Source: JAUILH01 sp964230215 (GTDB lineage: Bacteria > Bacteroidota > Bacteroidia > Flavobacteriales_D > JAUILH01). Taken from it: DNA of 64,000 bases. Numbering within the stretch: the first letter of the stretch is position 1; every line of letters starts with the position of its first letter. The notes beneath the pieces were generated by a model. The model made no database searches. It was not told the origin of the DNA and saw only the letters and a program-made list of their open reading frames with translations. Positions 18,145 through 28,192 of the stretch are shown here, piece after piece. Location: the NCBI GenBank assembly GCA_964230215.1, contig CAXRGQ010000007.1, positions 434,001-498,000 on the forward strand. The letters run 5' to 3'. The position numbers and the translations under genes were made by a program.

Positions 18145-20046
18145 CTAATATGCACGTTCGTTTTTGCCCTCCACAAAATTGATAAAGGCCTTGTTTACCA
18201 CTTTGTTTCCGCCTGCAGTAGGATAGTCGCCTGTAAAGTACCAATCACCTTTATGTCCAGGACACGCCGCGTGCAATCCCTCAATGGTTTGGTATATAAT
18301 CTTTACGCCTGCTTTCATATTGTTTGGCGTTAGAAGTTCTGATATTTTAGCTGAAATCTGATCAGCAGTAAATGGCTCATAGATTTTCTTAACATGATTT
18401 ACCATCTCTTCTTTTGGTCTATCAAGTTCAGCCTTGCACAGATTGTATGTATCTTTTATAACCGCTTCTTTACCATTGTCTTTCAATAACTCGATGGCAG
18501 CTTGGAAAGCAACAAAATCTCCTAGTTTCGCCATGTCGATTCCATAGCAATCTGGATAGCGAATCTGAGGAGCAGACGACACAACGATGATTTCCTTTGG
18601 GTTTAATCTATCCAGTATTCTTAATATACTGTTTCTAAGCGTTGTACCTCTGACTATCGAGTCATCAATAATCACCAGATTATCCACCCCATCTCTTATA
18701 GTTCCGTAAGTGATATCATAAACGTGAGCTACAAGATCATCTCTTTCGTCATCTTGGGTGATGAATGTTCTGAGTTTAGCATCTTTAATTGCGATTTTTT
18801 CTACCCGTGCCTTTTTGCTCAAGATTTTCCAAACCGCTTCATCATCTTGCCTATCTTTCATGGACTTAATCCAATCCAGTTTTTGTTTGTTTAAGTGATC
18901 TTCAGCAGCCTTGATTAAGCCATAGTAAGCCGTTTCTGCCGTGTTAGGCACGAATGAGAAAACTGCATTTTCAATGTCACTGTCAATTGCCTTCATTACC
19001 TGAGGAAATACATTTACACCCAACTGTTTTCTTTCGTTGTAAATGTCTCTATCTCCACCTCTAGAAAAATAAATGCGCTCGAATGAACACGATTTTTTCT
19101 CGTATGGCTTACGCACTTCTTTCATCTCTACATTTCCATTCTTACGTGCAATCAAGGCATGACCCGGCTCAATTTCACGAATGGTATCAACAGGCACATT
19201 AAAGGCAGTTTGGATCACGGGCCTTTCAGAAGTAACCACAAGGATCTCTTCATCTTGGTAATAAAACGCAGGCCGTATACCGCTAGGATCTCTTAGCACA
19301 AATGCGTCTCCATGCCCAAATAAACCAGCCATGGCGTAGCCTCCATCCCAGTCCTCAGCAGCATTCTTTAGAATTCTATCGATTTCCATGTTTTGGCTGA
19401 TGAGGTCAGTAATCTCTCTGTTGCTATAACCAAGTGTTTTATATTTTTCGAATAATCGTTCGTTCTCAACGTCTAAAAAATGTCCAATTTTTTCCATTAC
19501 CGTCACGGTATCTGACATTTCCTTTGGATGCTGACCAATATTGATTAGCAAATCGAATAGCTCGTCAACATTGGTGAGATTAAAATTACCTGCTACTACT
19601 AAATTTCTTGTCATCCAGTTGTTTTGTCTCAAAAATGGATGACAACTCTCAATACTGTTTTTACCAAAAGTGCCGTAGCGAAGATGTCCTAGAAAAAGTT
19701 CTCCAGTAAACCCAAAATTCTTTTTGAGGTATTCGATATCCTTCAATTTTTCAGGATCGTCTTCTTGTAACTTTCTGAATTTGTCATTGATGTAATCGAA
19801 TATTTCTTGAATTGGCTTACCTCCTATGGAACGTTTTCTGGAAATATACCGTTCCCCCGGATCCATATCAAACTTAATATTGGCTAAACCTGCACCATCT
19901 TGCCCACGATTATGCTGCTTCTCCATGAGGAGGTACATCTTGTTTAGGCCGTAAAAAGCCGTTCCATATTTCTCTAGGTAGTAGGGTAAAGGTTTAAGGA
20001 GTCTCAGCAGTGCTATACCGCATTCGTGCTTGATTGGATCACTCAT
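18145..20046 (-). CDS. purF: Amidophosphoribosyltransferase (PurF-like)
   Basis: 633 aa. An N-terminal class II glutamine amidotransferase domain starts at ECGIALLRL with the nucleophile candidate Cys9, which implies removal of a short propeptide; HNRGQDGAG and GHLRYGTFG are glutaminase motifs. The C-terminal phosphoribosyltransferase domain carries the PRPP loop VIIDDSIVRGTT (about 457-468). The reaction is PRPP plus glutamine to phosphoribosylamine, the first step of de novo purine synthesis. The protein is about 130 residues longer than E. coli PurF, with an unusual insert (KQKLDWIKSMKDRQDDEAVW) and a distinctive tail (GDWYFTGDYPTAGG), a form I associate with Bacteroidota. Other purine genes are not adjacent, but purD lies at 59720. 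A second, canonical PurF elsewhere is possible. Confidence 0.85.
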   Translation of the reverse strand: MSDPIKHECGIALLRLLKPLPYYLEKYGTAFYGLNKMYLLMEKQHNRGQDGAGLANIKFDMDPGERYISRKRSIGGKPIQEIFDYINDKFRKLQEDDPEKLKDIEYLKKNFGFTGELFLGHLRYGTFGKNSIESCHPFLRQNNWMTRNLVVAGNFNLTNVDELFDLLINIGQHPKEMSDTVTVMEKIGHFLDVENERLFEKYKTLGYSNREITDLISQNMEIDRILKNAAEDWDGGYAMAGLFGHGDAFVLRDPSGIRPAFYYQDEEILVVTSERPVIQTAFNVPVDTIREIEPGHALIARKNGNVEMKEVRKPYEKKSCSFERIYFSRGGDRDIYNERKQLGVNVFPQVMKAIDSDIENAVFSFVPNTAETAYYGLIKAAEDHLNKQKLDWIKSMKDRQDDEAVWKILSKKARVEKIAIKDAKLRTFITQDDERDDLVAHVYDITYGTIRDGVDNLVIIDDSIVRGTTLRNSILRILDRLNPKEIIVVSSAPQIRYPDCYGIDMAKLGDFVAFQAAIELLKDNGKEAVIKDTYNLCKAELDRPKEEMVNHVKKIYEPFTADQISAKISELLTPNNMKAGVKIIYQTIEGLHAACPGHKGDWYFTGDYPTAGGNKVVNKAFINFVEGKNERAY

Positions 20047-20064
20047 AAACTAAATTCTAAGGCA

Positions 20065-20072
20065 CAAAGTTA
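20065..20072 (-). promoter_or_regulatory. TAnnTTTG -7 element upstream of purF-like gene
   Basis: Minus strand TAACTTTG, an exact consensus match, 18 bases before the ATG at 20046. No clear -33 TTG at normal spacing. Confidence 0.45.
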
Positions 20073-20257
20073 CGCAAATGTTATGGACTGAAATACATTA
20101 ACTGTGATAAAATCAACAGCTCATACTAATCCCTCAATTTTCTACACAATTCACAATTATTTCAAAAACAAATCTTGGTGATTGACAACCTATTAGCTTA
20201 TTTTACGTTATTAGTTACGCTAGGTATATGTCTTGCATAAGAATCTAGCCAAAACAT

Positions 20258-23200
20258 TTGAAGAAACTAACTCTAACATATCTGCTGCTTGCGGTATGGA
20301 GCCTTGGTGCCCATGCTCATGACAAGCTAGTATTTACTAAAAATCAAGGTCAGTGGCACGAAAATGTTAAGTACCGAGCAAAATTAGCAGAGGGCAATTT
20401 TTATCTTGAAAAAGATGGATATACCGCGCTGTTCTATGAGCGATCAAAGTTTTCTAGAGAAGGGCATGTGGATAAAGATTACGAGTATCCCAGTTCGATT
20501 AAAGCACACGCGATTAAAATGCGCTATGTTAATTCCAACCCGTACCCCATCATTAAGAACAAGGGTAAGAGTGAATGGTATGAAAACTACTACCTAGGAA
20601 ATGACAAAAGCAAATGGGCTAGCAATGTTCACGCATACGATGAGGTGAACTACAAAGACATCTATGATTATATCGACTTAAAATATTATCAGTATGCAAA
20701 GTATGTTAAATATGACTACCGTGTAAGTGTTGGAGGAAATCCTAATGATATTAAGTTTGTTTATTCTGGTCAAGACGACATGTATATCCGCAATGGAAGT
20801 CTTTACCTCATTAACAGTCTTGGAAAACTGATTGAAAAGGAGCCGATAGCCTATCAAATAATTAATGGAGAAGAAGTTGAGGTTCGTTGTAAATACACAA
20901 TGAATGGCGATACAGTTGGATTTGAATTTCCTAATGGGTATGATTTACATTATCCGCTTACTATAGATCCCGTTTTGGTGTTTTCTTCCTACACCGCTTC
21001 AACCTCAGACAATTGGGGATTCACAGCTACATATGACAATCAGGAGTTTACCTATGCAGGAGGAATTGTATTTGGAATGGGCTATCCAACGACAGCTGGT
21101 GCATTTCAAACGGCATTTAGTGGAGCTTCTCCAACCGTTGATATCGGTATTTCTAAATTTTTACCAGACGGAACGGGACTGGTGTATTCGACTTACCTTG
21201 GTGGCACTGGATCAGAGAGTCCGCATAGTTTAGTCGTAGATGACAACGACAACCTTTTTGTGCTATCGACCACATCCTCTAACGACTTTCCGGTGAGTGC
21301 AACTGCCTATGACGGTACATTTAACGGAGGCATTGGCTTTGTGCCTAATTACTATAATTATGCCCTTGGCTCAGACTTAGCGATTACAAAATTTAACCCT
21401 GCCGGCACGGCTCTGATTGGAAGCACTTATCTAGGCGGGTCTGACAACGACGGGCTGAATGACGGCAATGCTATATTTTACTTTTACGGAGATGAGTTTA
21501 GAGGTGATATAATTATAGATGCTGCAGGTAACTGCATTGTTTCATCGTGTACTAAAAGTGCAGACTTCCCTGTTGCTGGGTCAGCGCCCCAACCATTGTC
21601 TGGGGGAGGGTTTGATGGAATTATATCTAAATTCAACCCTAACTTGAGCAACCTGCTTTGGAGTACCTATTGGGGTGGGTCATCAGATGATGCATGTTTC
21701 GGCTTAAACCTAGACTCCAACGGTGATATTTATGTAACTGGAGCCACGAATAGTGCTGATTTCTTTACTTCTTTTAATGCCCTTAATCCAAACCCCTTGG
21801 GTGGCGTAGACGGCTTTATTTCTAAATTCAGTGCTAATGGTGTAAGTATCTTGGGAAGTACATTTTTAGGAACAGCCAGCAGGGATTTAAGCTATTTTGT
21901 GCAGATTGATGACAACGATGATGTATATGCTTATGGAGTTTCAGAAGGTGCGTACCCAGTAAGTTCGGGATTATATAGCGTGCCTAATTCGAATCAGTTT
22001 GTACATAAACTAAATAATAATCTAAGCGCCAACGTATGGAGCACTGTAATTGGGACTGGAAACGGAACCGTAGATATTTCACCTACCGCATTTCTTGTTA
22101 ACAATTGTGGGCTAATCTACATTGCAGGGTGGGGAGGAGATGTAAACGCAAGTAGTGTGGCTAGCAGTACAACATTAGGGTTGCCTATAACACCAAATGG
22201 ATATCAGACTACGACATCTGGAAGTGACTTCTATTTTGCTGTATTGGAGACCAATGCTCAGTCACTTTTATATGGAACATTTTTGGGAGGAACCAGTCCA
22301 GATCATGTGGATGGAGGCACTAGTCGCTTTGATAAGAAGGGAATTATTTACCATGCCGTATGTGCAGGATGTGGGGGGAACTCTAACTTTCCGACTACCC
22401 CTGGCGCATGGTCACAAACCAATAATGCCAGTAATTGTAACCTAGCCGTATTCAAATTCGGAATAAACAATATTCAGACCTTAGTTAGCGTACCAGATCC
22501 CTACGTATGTATCCCAAACTCTTATCAGTTTTTCAATAATTCTACCGGTGCCAATACTTATGAGTGGTCATTTGGTGACGGGGATTCATCTAACCTTTTT
22601 GAACCTTCACACCTCTATCAAGATACCGGGCAATACACCGTTACGCTAGTAGCGAGTGATAGCCTTGGGTGCATTGAACCAGATACTGCTGAAATTGTTA
22701 TTGATGTTTATCAATTAAATGATGCCACAGTTGATGCGATTCCAAGCATTTGTCCTGGAGACAGTATCGACCTTCAAGCTTATGGAGGAGCAATATACAC
22801 ATGGTTCCCGCTCTACAATATTAGCGGCGAGAACACATCTCATCCAACGGTTTGGCCCGATAGCACATTCACCTATTTTGTAGAAGTACATGACAGTTGC
22901 AGTACGGACACAATCTCTATTACGGTTAACGTCTTCCAAAACACAGTTAGTACAAGTCCAGACACAGTGGTATGTATTGGTAACAACATAGATATTAGTG
23001 CATTTGGAGGCGTCAGCTACGAATGGGATGCCGATCCTACTTTAAGCTCACTCAACACACAAACAACAAACGCTACGCCTGGAGTACCAACATGGTATTA
23101 TGTAACCGTAACAACAATTGATGGCTGTGAACTAAGAGATTCCGTTTTTGTTGATGTTGAGTTAACCCCGCCTAACCCCACACTTCCTATCGATACAACT

Positions 23201-24121
23201 ATTTGTCTTGGCGACACTTTGGAGGCGATTGCATCTGGTGCAACAAACATATCATGGGTATCTACTTACAATATTAACTCAAGCGGTGCCCTAGCTGAGA
23301 TGTGGCCAACGACAGACTTTTATTATGTGGCAGAATTTGGTAACGTATGTGATGTTGTTCTAGATTCATTTTTAGTAAGTGTTGATATCATTGAACCAAC
23401 GATTAGCAACGACACAACCATTTGCCCTGGAGGCACAGCCACCTTAATTGCTGGTGGAGGTGTTGATTATCAGTGGAGTCCGCCTGTTGGTCTTAGTACT
23501 ACAAGTGGCCCAATTACCTTTGCCTCACCATTAACGGAAACAACTTATACCGCAACTGTTACTAATGCGAATGGATGTGCACGGGATATAGATGTGACCG
23601 TAAGTCTTTATAACACACCTTATGTGAACGCTGGCCCTGATGCGTATATAGAATATGGTGAATCCGTTGTGTTGAATGGTAGCGCAGGTGGACATTTGTA
23701 TTGGTGGTCGCCACCAGATAGTTTATCGTGTGATGATTGTCTGCAACCAGTCGCTAATCCATCTACATTAACCAATTATGTGTTATATACAGTTGACCAA
23801 AACGGATGTACAAACAGCGATACTGTGACGGTTTATATTGATGCTGTCTTGTATGTGCCGAATGCCTTTACCCCTAATGGAGATGGAATGAATGACATCT
23901 TTTATGCTTACGGAAAAGAGATTAACACCTTCGTTATGTACGTGTTTAATAGATGGGGTGAATTAATATACACTACGGAAGATCTCAATAAAGGTTGGGA
24001 CGGAATGTACAAAGGTATTGTCTCACCGTCGGATGTGTATGTTTGGAAAATCATCTATACAGATTACATTCACCCTGAGGTTTATAATGAAATGATTGGA
24101 CACGTTACGCTTGTGCGCTAA
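20258..24121 (+). CDS. SBBP-repeat/PKD surface protein with T9SS type B sorting domain
   Basis: 1287 aa beginning at a TTG codon (MKKLTLTYLLLAVWSLGAHA, a clear signal peptide; no in-frame ATG gives one). Residues about 22-245 match the N-terminal domain often found before SBBP repeats (FTKNQGQWHENVKYRAKL, YPLTIDPVLVFSSY; DUF7948-like). SBBP beta-propeller repeats follow (STYLGGTGSE, YVTGATNSADF; about 250-735), then a PKD domain (YEWSFGDGDSS; about 746-807), several Ig-like units starting with DTTICxGD or DTTICPGG, and a type B gliding-associated C-terminal domain (VPNAFTPNGDGMNDIF, FNRWGELIY; about 1200-1287). It is a predicted exported surface protein. No PorP/SprF partner is adjacent. Its 3' end overlaps the convergent acyltransferase gene by 17 bases. 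Confidence 0.88.
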   Translation: MKKLTLTYLLLAVWSLGAHAHDKLVFTKNQGQWHENVKYRAKLAEGNFYLEKDGYTALFYERSKFSREGHVDKDYEYPSSIKAHAIKMRYVNSNPYPIIKNKGKSEWYENYYLGNDKSKWASNVHAYDEVNYKDIYDYIDLKYYQYAKYVKYDYRVSVGGNPNDIKFVYSGQDDMYIRNGSLYLINSLGKLIEKEPIAYQIINGEEVEVRCKYTMNGDTVGFEFPNGYDLHYPLTIDPVLVFSSYTASTSDNWGFTATYDNQEFTYAGGIVFGMGYPTTAGAFQTAFSGASPTVDIGISKFLPDGTGLVYSTYLGGTGSESPHSLVVDDNDNLFVLSTTSSNDFPVSATAYDGTFNGGIGFVPNYYNYALGSDLAITKFNPAGTALIGSTYLGGSDNDGLNDGNAIFYFYGDEFRGDIIIDAAGNCIVSSCTKSADFPVAGSAPQPLSGGGFDGIISKFNPNLSNLLWSTYWGGSSDDACFGLNLDSNGDIYVTGATNSADFFTSFNALNPNPLGGVDGFISKFSANGVSILGSTFLGTASRDLSYFVQIDDNDDVYAYGVSEGAYPVSSGLYSVPNSNQFVHKLNNNLSANVWSTVIGTGNGTVDISPTAFLVNNCGLIYIAGWGGDVNASSVASSTTLGLPITPNGYQTTTSGSDFYFAVLETNAQSLLYGTFLGGTSPDHVDGGTSRFDKKGIIYHAVCAGCGGNSNFPTTPGAWSQTNNASNCNLAVFKFGINNIQTLVSVPDPYVCIPNSYQFFNNSTGANTYEWSFGDGDSSNLFEPSHLYQDTGQYTVTLVASDSLGCIEPDTAEIVIDVYQLNDATVDAIPSICPGDSIDLQAYGGAIYTWFPLYNISGENTSHPTVWPDSTFTYFVEVHDSCSTDTISITVNVFQNTVSTSPDTVVCIGNNIDISAFGGVSYEWDADPTLSSLNTQTTNATPGVPTWYYVTVTTIDGCELRDSVFVDVELTPPNPTLPIDTTICLGDTLEAIASGATNISWVSTYNINSSGALAEMWPTTDFYYVAEFGNVCDVVLDSFLVSVDIIEPTISNDTTICPGGTATLIAGGGVDYQWSPPVGLSTTSGPITFASPLTETTYTATVTNANGCARDIDVTVSLYNTPYVNAGPDAYIEYGESVVLNGSAGGHLYWWSPPDSLSCDDCLQPVANPSTLTNYVLYTVDQNGCTNSDTVTVYIDAVLYVPNAFTPNGDGMNDIFYAYGKEINTFVMYVFNRWGELIYTTEDLNKGWDGMYKGIVSPSDVYVWKIIYTDYIHPEVYNEMIGHVTLVR

Positions 24122-25373
24122 GCTCATCAACCTCTCCACCATTGTTTAGAATTTTTCCTACACTAGACTTCAGCCTTAGCAATCTTGCTATAAGTTCTGG
24201 GTTCTCTTTAATCAAGCGTCTGTACTTTCTAGAAGCCGCATAGTCATGATGACGGTCTCTTAAATCCAAATATATACCAAGCATAAACACAGAAGCGATT
24301 GGTGCTAGTAATGCGAGCAACCACGGCAATCCAAATAAAGATGTTAATACAAATCCCCCACTCAACACGCACGCCAAGAAGATTAGACCAATTGTCATCA
24401 TCATAGAACCTCTAAAATCCGAACGTTTTATTATCGCATCAGTGATCCAACCAATTGACCACAATAGAGGATAAAAAACAGCGTATACTGGGAATAAAAG
24501 AATTAGGAATACATACTTAAATCTCGGAAAATAGTGGTCCTCTTTCTTTAACCCCTCTATGCCATGTTGTCTGCACAAATGATTGAAACAGCTACTGTAA
24601 TGAGCTAGCGCGTGAATATCATTCAATGCCAGAATATCAATTGCATTTAAGTCCAGTTTACGATTAACATGAATAACAGAGCAGTCCCGAAGAGTTTTTA
24701 ACTCCTCATAAAGTGAAAAGTTATTTTCATTTACCACATTAGTTGACAATGCTGATACTCTAAGCTTTAATTTATCTGTGATACTCCTAGCAGTTTTGTG
24801 TGGCTCATTTCTGTATGCCATCATTTCTCCACTAATGTCAAGAGGTTTTCCGATAGCAATTCTAACTTTAGATCTAAATTTATGTGGGTTTGAGTAGTTT
24901 AATCCGACTGGCACAATCTGCACACCTAGGTCAAAATCATTTTTCGACTCAGCACCTAAGGCCATTCTTACAGCCCCAGATTTAAACGGCCCTAGCTTTA
25001 AACTTGTGTTACTAAGACCTTCGGGGAATATGATAATAGCTCCATTGTTTTCCAAGATGCTGTGGCATTTAGAAAAAATTGATTTGTTCTTATGTGTTAG
25101 GTGCGCCGTTTTATCTGGGCGATAAACAGGAATCATATTTAGTCGGCCCAAAACGAATCTTTGGAATCTAGTTTGGAAGGACTCGCCTCTGGCTATAAAA
25201 TGAACGGGTCTACCTGCATAAAGCGCAATTAAAATAGGGTCCATCCAACCACTTGGATGATTTGGTGCGTATATTACGGGTTTAGCAGGGTCTATGTTAT
25301 TTATACCTTCAAGCTCAATCTTGCTGAAGTATATTTTACAAACCCATCTTAGAAGCAATTTTAATAAAATCAT
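24105..25373 (-). CDS. Lysophospholipid acyltransferase (PlsC-like), long form
   Basis: 422 aa. The N-terminal acyltransferase domain has APNHPSGWMDPILIA (His39 and Asp45, the HX5D variant common in Bacteroidota glycerol acyltransferases) and IIFPEGLSNTS (EG acyl-acceptor motif). The C-terminal half has hydrophobic spans (YVFLILLFPVYAVFYPLLW and two more near 325-370), which makes it much longer than 1-acylglycerol-3-phosphate acyltransferases of about 240-260 aa. It probably acylates a lysophospholipid or related lipid at the inner membrane. The substrate is not determined by sequence. A TAGATTTG element lies 16 bases upstream. Confidence 0.82.
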   Translation of the reverse strand: MILLKLLLRWVCKIYFSKIELEGINNIDPAKPVIYAPNHPSGWMDPILIALYAGRPVHFIARGESFQTRFQRFVLGRLNMIPVYRPDKTAHLTHKNKSIFSKCHSILENNGAIIIFPEGLSNTSLKLGPFKSGAVRMALGAESKNDFDLGVQIVPVGLNYSNPHKFRSKVRIAIGKPLDISGEMMAYRNEPHKTARSITDKLKLRVSALSTNVVNENNFSLYEELKTLRDCSVIHVNRKLDLNAIDILALNDIHALAHYSSCFNHLCRQHGIEGLKKEDHYFPRFKYVFLILLFPVYAVFYPLLWSIGWITDAIIKRSDFRGSMMMTIGLIFLACVLSGGFVLTSLFGLPWLLALLAPIASVFMLGIYLDLRDRHHDYAASRKYRRLIKENPELIARLLRLKSSVGKILNNGGEVDELSAQA

Positions 25374-25389
25374 GTGTCGAATTTTAAAC

Positions 25390-25397
25390 CAAATCTA
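25390..25397 (-). promoter_or_regulatory. TAnnTTTG -7 element upstream of long PlsC-like gene
   Basis: Minus strand TAGATTTG, exact consensus match, 16 bases before the ATG at 25373. Confidence 0.45.
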
Positions 25398-25466
25398 GTT
25401 CAGCTAATTCGCACATTAAAAATGATGTTTACAAGTGACCAATATAGAAGTTGCGGAATTCCGTAA

Positions 25467-26000
25467 TTAATCAACAAAACGAGGATCTACTTCCATCACT
25501 GTACCACAGTTATCGCATGTTCTGTATTCTTCCGATCCGTAGTAATCTTTAAACCTTGGCTGGAAGTCTGTTTCAATATCTGTCAATTTAAACTTGTATT
25601 CTTTCAGTTTATGATTGCAATTATCACAGAACCACATTAATCCGTCCACCATGTCAGTGCCTTCTCTTACGCGCTCAATTACCAAGCCAACCGAGTTTTC
25701 TGGTCTTATTGGAGAGTGAGGAATCTTGCCTGGTAGCAGAAACATTTCGCCTTCTTTGATATTGACGTCAACAGCCTTTCCATCCACCTGCACTTTAACT
25801 AGAATATCGCCTTCAATTTGGTAAAACCATTCTTCTGATTCATTGTAATGATAGTCCTTTCTTGCATTTGGACCACCTACGATCATAACTATAAAATCCG
25901 TGCCTTCTGGATACAAACACTTATTGCTTACTGGTGGTTTAAGTAAGTCTCTATTCTCATCTATCCATTTTTGAAGGTTGAAAGGCTTTCTGATTTCCAT
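25467..26000 (-). CDS. nbaC: 3-hydroxyanthranilate 3,4-dioxygenase
   Basis: 177 aa, the normal bacterial length. Cupin iron ligands His51, Glu57 and His95 and the substrate-binding Arg47 and Arg99 fall at the same numbers as in the characterised bacterial enzyme (RKDYHYNESEEWFYQ, LPGKIPHSPIRP). A rubredoxin-like second metal site is intact: Cys125-x-x-Cys128 and Cys162-x-x-Cys165. It opens 3-hydroxyanthranilate to the precursor of quinolinate, either for NAD synthesis from tryptophan (kynurenine pathway) or for tryptophan degradation. No other kynurenine-pathway gene is in this window. It is on the same strand as its neighbours but spaced 65-95 bases from each, so an operon is uncertain. Confidence 0.95.
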   Translation of the reverse strand: MEIRKPFNLQKWIDENRDLLKPPVSNKCLYPEGTDFIVMIVGGPNARKDYHYNESEEWFYQIEGDILVKVQVDGKAVDVNIKEGEMFLLPGKIPHSPIRPENSVGLVIERVREGTDMVDGLMWFCDNCNHKLKEYKFKLTDIETDFQPRFKDYYGSEEYRTCDNCGTVMEVDPRFVD

Positions 26001-26065
26001 ATTGTTCGATTTAATTCTACTGCAAGATATTAAAGATTGCTACGATTACAACACATTATTTGGGA

Positions 26066-26923
26066 TTAAAATTTGCTAAGCGTATTTTCTATCGAGCGCC
26101 AATAGCCCATCCCGAAGAGGTTTAAATGAACCAACAAAGGATATAGTTGGGTGTATTCAATTCTTGATGGCCAATCGGGCTGAACCACACTATAGGCTGT
26201 ATAAGCATCAAAGCAATCTTCCGAAAAACCTCCAAACAACTTCATCATACCTAAATCCATTTCGGGATGGCCATAGTAAACCGCTGGATCAATTAGTACC
26301 CATCCGTGTTTTAGACTATGCAAGACGTTTCCATTCCACAGATCACCATGTAATAGCGATGGTTTGCAAACGGGAAAAATTTCATCCAATCGCTGGCATA
26401 AGTTACTCAGTTGAACGCTTGATTTGGCTGGGAGCGGATACTTATCGTAGGCCATTTTAAACATGTAAGTAAGTCGCTTCATTCCGTAAAACTCTTGCCA
26501 TGTACTTTCAAAACCATTTTTCTGAACAATACTTCCAATATAATTATCAGTATCTAATCCAAAGCTCTCATTGTGCTGTGCATGAAGTTTGGCCAACATC
26601 ACGCCTAAATCACTCTGCGAAACACTCTCTGCTGAGTCAAGATATTCAAGCACTAGAAATGACATGCCATCTATATCAAAGTTTGCAATCACTTTTGGTG
26701 TTTGCACGCCTGCTAAAGACGCCAACAATTCCAATCCCGACTTCTCAAACTCATACATTTGAGGAAAGCTCTTGGCACTGTTAACTTTCACGGCATAAGA
26801 AATACAAGATTCACAGCTTATTTTGTAACAAGCGTTTATATCGCCACCATGTAGAGGCTCCTGCGTGATTATTGTATCGTGGAGCTGAGAATTAAGTTCA
26901 GCTATGCATGACTTTGTTAGCAT
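26066..26923 (-). CDS. Fructosamine kinase family protein
   Basis: 285 aa, full length for the FN3K family with its aminoglycoside-kinase-like fold. Visible motifs: ATP-site Lys46 in YAVKVNS, catalytic loop LLHGDLWNGNVL (Asp194, Asn199), metal Asp212 in LIDPAVYYGHPEMDL, and the family tail NLFGMGYWRSIENTL. Members phosphorylate sugar adducts on protein lysines or free ketosamines, a protein deglycation or repair step. The bacterial substrate is often unknown. It lies between the dioxygenase and a TPR gene with no obvious shared pathway. Confidence 0.88.
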   Translation of the reverse strand: MLTKSCIAELNSQLHDTIITQEPLHGGDINACYKISCESCISYAVKVNSAKSFPQMYEFEKSGLELLASLAGVQTPKVIANFDIDGMSFLVLEYLDSAESVSQSDLGVMLAKLHAQHNESFGLDTDNYIGSIVQKNGFESTWQEFYGMKRLTYMFKMAYDKYPLPAKSSVQLSNLCQRLDEIFPVCKPSLLHGDLWNGNVLHSLKHGWVLIDPAVYYGHPEMDLGMMKLFGGFSEDCFDAYTAYSVVQPDWPSRIEYTQLYPLLVHLNLFGMGYWRSIENTLSKF

Positions 26924-26977
26924 ACTATGGGGTTGGGAATTACATTAACTATAAAATTGGCTAATGACATTGCCTAA

Positions 26978-28153
26978 TTATTCCTTTGACTTCTTAGATC
27001 TCTTTTTGCCTTTAGGCTTTGGTTTCGGATATGAGAAGCTTGCAGCTGCCTGAATTTTACCTTCAAAGACTTTGATACTTACATTTATCAGTTGGTCTAC
27101 ACCAATCGTATCTGTACTCCAACCATATGCATATGTAATATGATCACCATCGTTCTCACGTTCACATAACAGATACTTAGCTGATCCTTCTTCTAATTGA
27201 TTTGTTTTTTCCACTAATAGTCGGCGCTCGACCTTTTCACCCGAATTATCTAGCAGAAGAACTTTGTACATAACATCAAGCATTTCTACAGGCTCCTTAA
27301 AATACTTTACAACAAGCAACCGTTTATCGTTCCATTCAGTTTCGGCAAATGTTATATTCCCATACTTTTGACTTCCTTCATCAAGTTCACCCCGATCGTA
27401 GGCATCACACAACATTTGAAAGTATTTGTCTGCTTCTGAGAATTCATCTATAGCATTCAAAGCCTTTATCAAAGTTTGATAGGTTTTGTAGTCTTTCGGA
27501 TTTAGTTGTACATACTCTTTAAGCGCAATTGCACATTTAGTATAGTTATGTTTGACAGCGTATTCTAGAATCCCAATATGTCTCAGAATTTCACCATAAC
27601 TCTCGTATGACTTATCTGTAAAATACTTTGCGCTTTTATAGTATTCTTCCAATGCTTTGTCAAAGTCGTTTTTTAAATGATATACATGTGGAACCATTAA
27701 ATATGGTTTTCCAAATTCAAAGTCCTGATTTCTAGCTAGCTGAAAGTAAAAGAGAGCTGAATCCATATTTGACTCATTATAAAAAACATTTCCCAATTCA
27801 TAATAGTTTTTTTGACCTTTCGGGTTTGATTTGATAGCTAAATGAAAGTTGGTTTTAGCCTTTTCTATCTGTCCATCATACAGCAATGCTAATCCCTTGT
27901 ACAGGTATATAAAATCAGATTTATCACCTTTCTCTAAGGCAGCATCATACATTTCAATCGCTTTTTTATCATTTTCTAGTTGAAAAAACGCATAGCCAAT
28001 ACAATACAAGTCCATACTTATTAAGGAGTCAATCTTGACCTCATAAGTAATGAGGTCTGAGTACTTTCCTTGATTATACAATTGTTCTATTGTTTGAGTT
28101 TTACCTAAAGTAGTCTGTGAAATTATTATCGCAATTAGTAGTTTTAATTTCAT
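26978..28153 (-). CDS. Secreted TPR-repeat protein of unknown function
   Basis: 391 aa from the ATG at 28153 (MKLKLLIAIIISQTTLGKTQ, a signal peptide). An ATG at 28210 adds MLCTKLHICKLLYSLELTC and collides with the start of the divergent tadA gene, so I reject it. Four or five TPR-like repeats span about 25-250 (AIEMYDAALEKGDKSDFIY, FYNESNMDSALFYFQLAR). The tail is strongly basic (PKPKPKGKKRSKKSKE). No catalytic motif is seen. It is likely a periplasmic scaffold or outer-membrane-associated protein. No operon partner. Confidence 0.7.
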   Translation of the reverse strand: MKLKLLIAIIISQTTLGKTQTIEQLYNQGKYSDLITYEVKIDSLISMDLYCIGYAFFQLENDKKAIEMYDAALEKGDKSDFIYLYKGLALLYDGQIEKAKTNFHLAIKSNPKGQKNYYELGNVFYNESNMDSALFYFQLARNQDFEFGKPYLMVPHVYHLKNDFDKALEEYYKSAKYFTDKSYESYGEILRHIGILEYAVKHNYTKCAIALKEYVQLNPKDYKTYQTLIKALNAIDEFSEADKYFQMLCDAYDRGELDEGSQKYGNITFAETEWNDKRLLVVKYFKEPVEMLDVMYKVLLLDNSGEKVERRLLVEKTNQLEEGSAKYLLCERENDGDHITYAYGWSTDTIGVDQLINVSIKVFEGKIQAAASFSYPKPKPKGKKRSKKSKE

Positions 28154-28192
28154 ACACGTCAGTTCTAGTGAATATAGCAATTTACAAATATG

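Noticed and set aside
26164..26784. Two plus-strand open frames opposite the fructosamine-kinase-like gene
   Set aside because: They lie antisense to clear kinase motifs and show no domain or signal.
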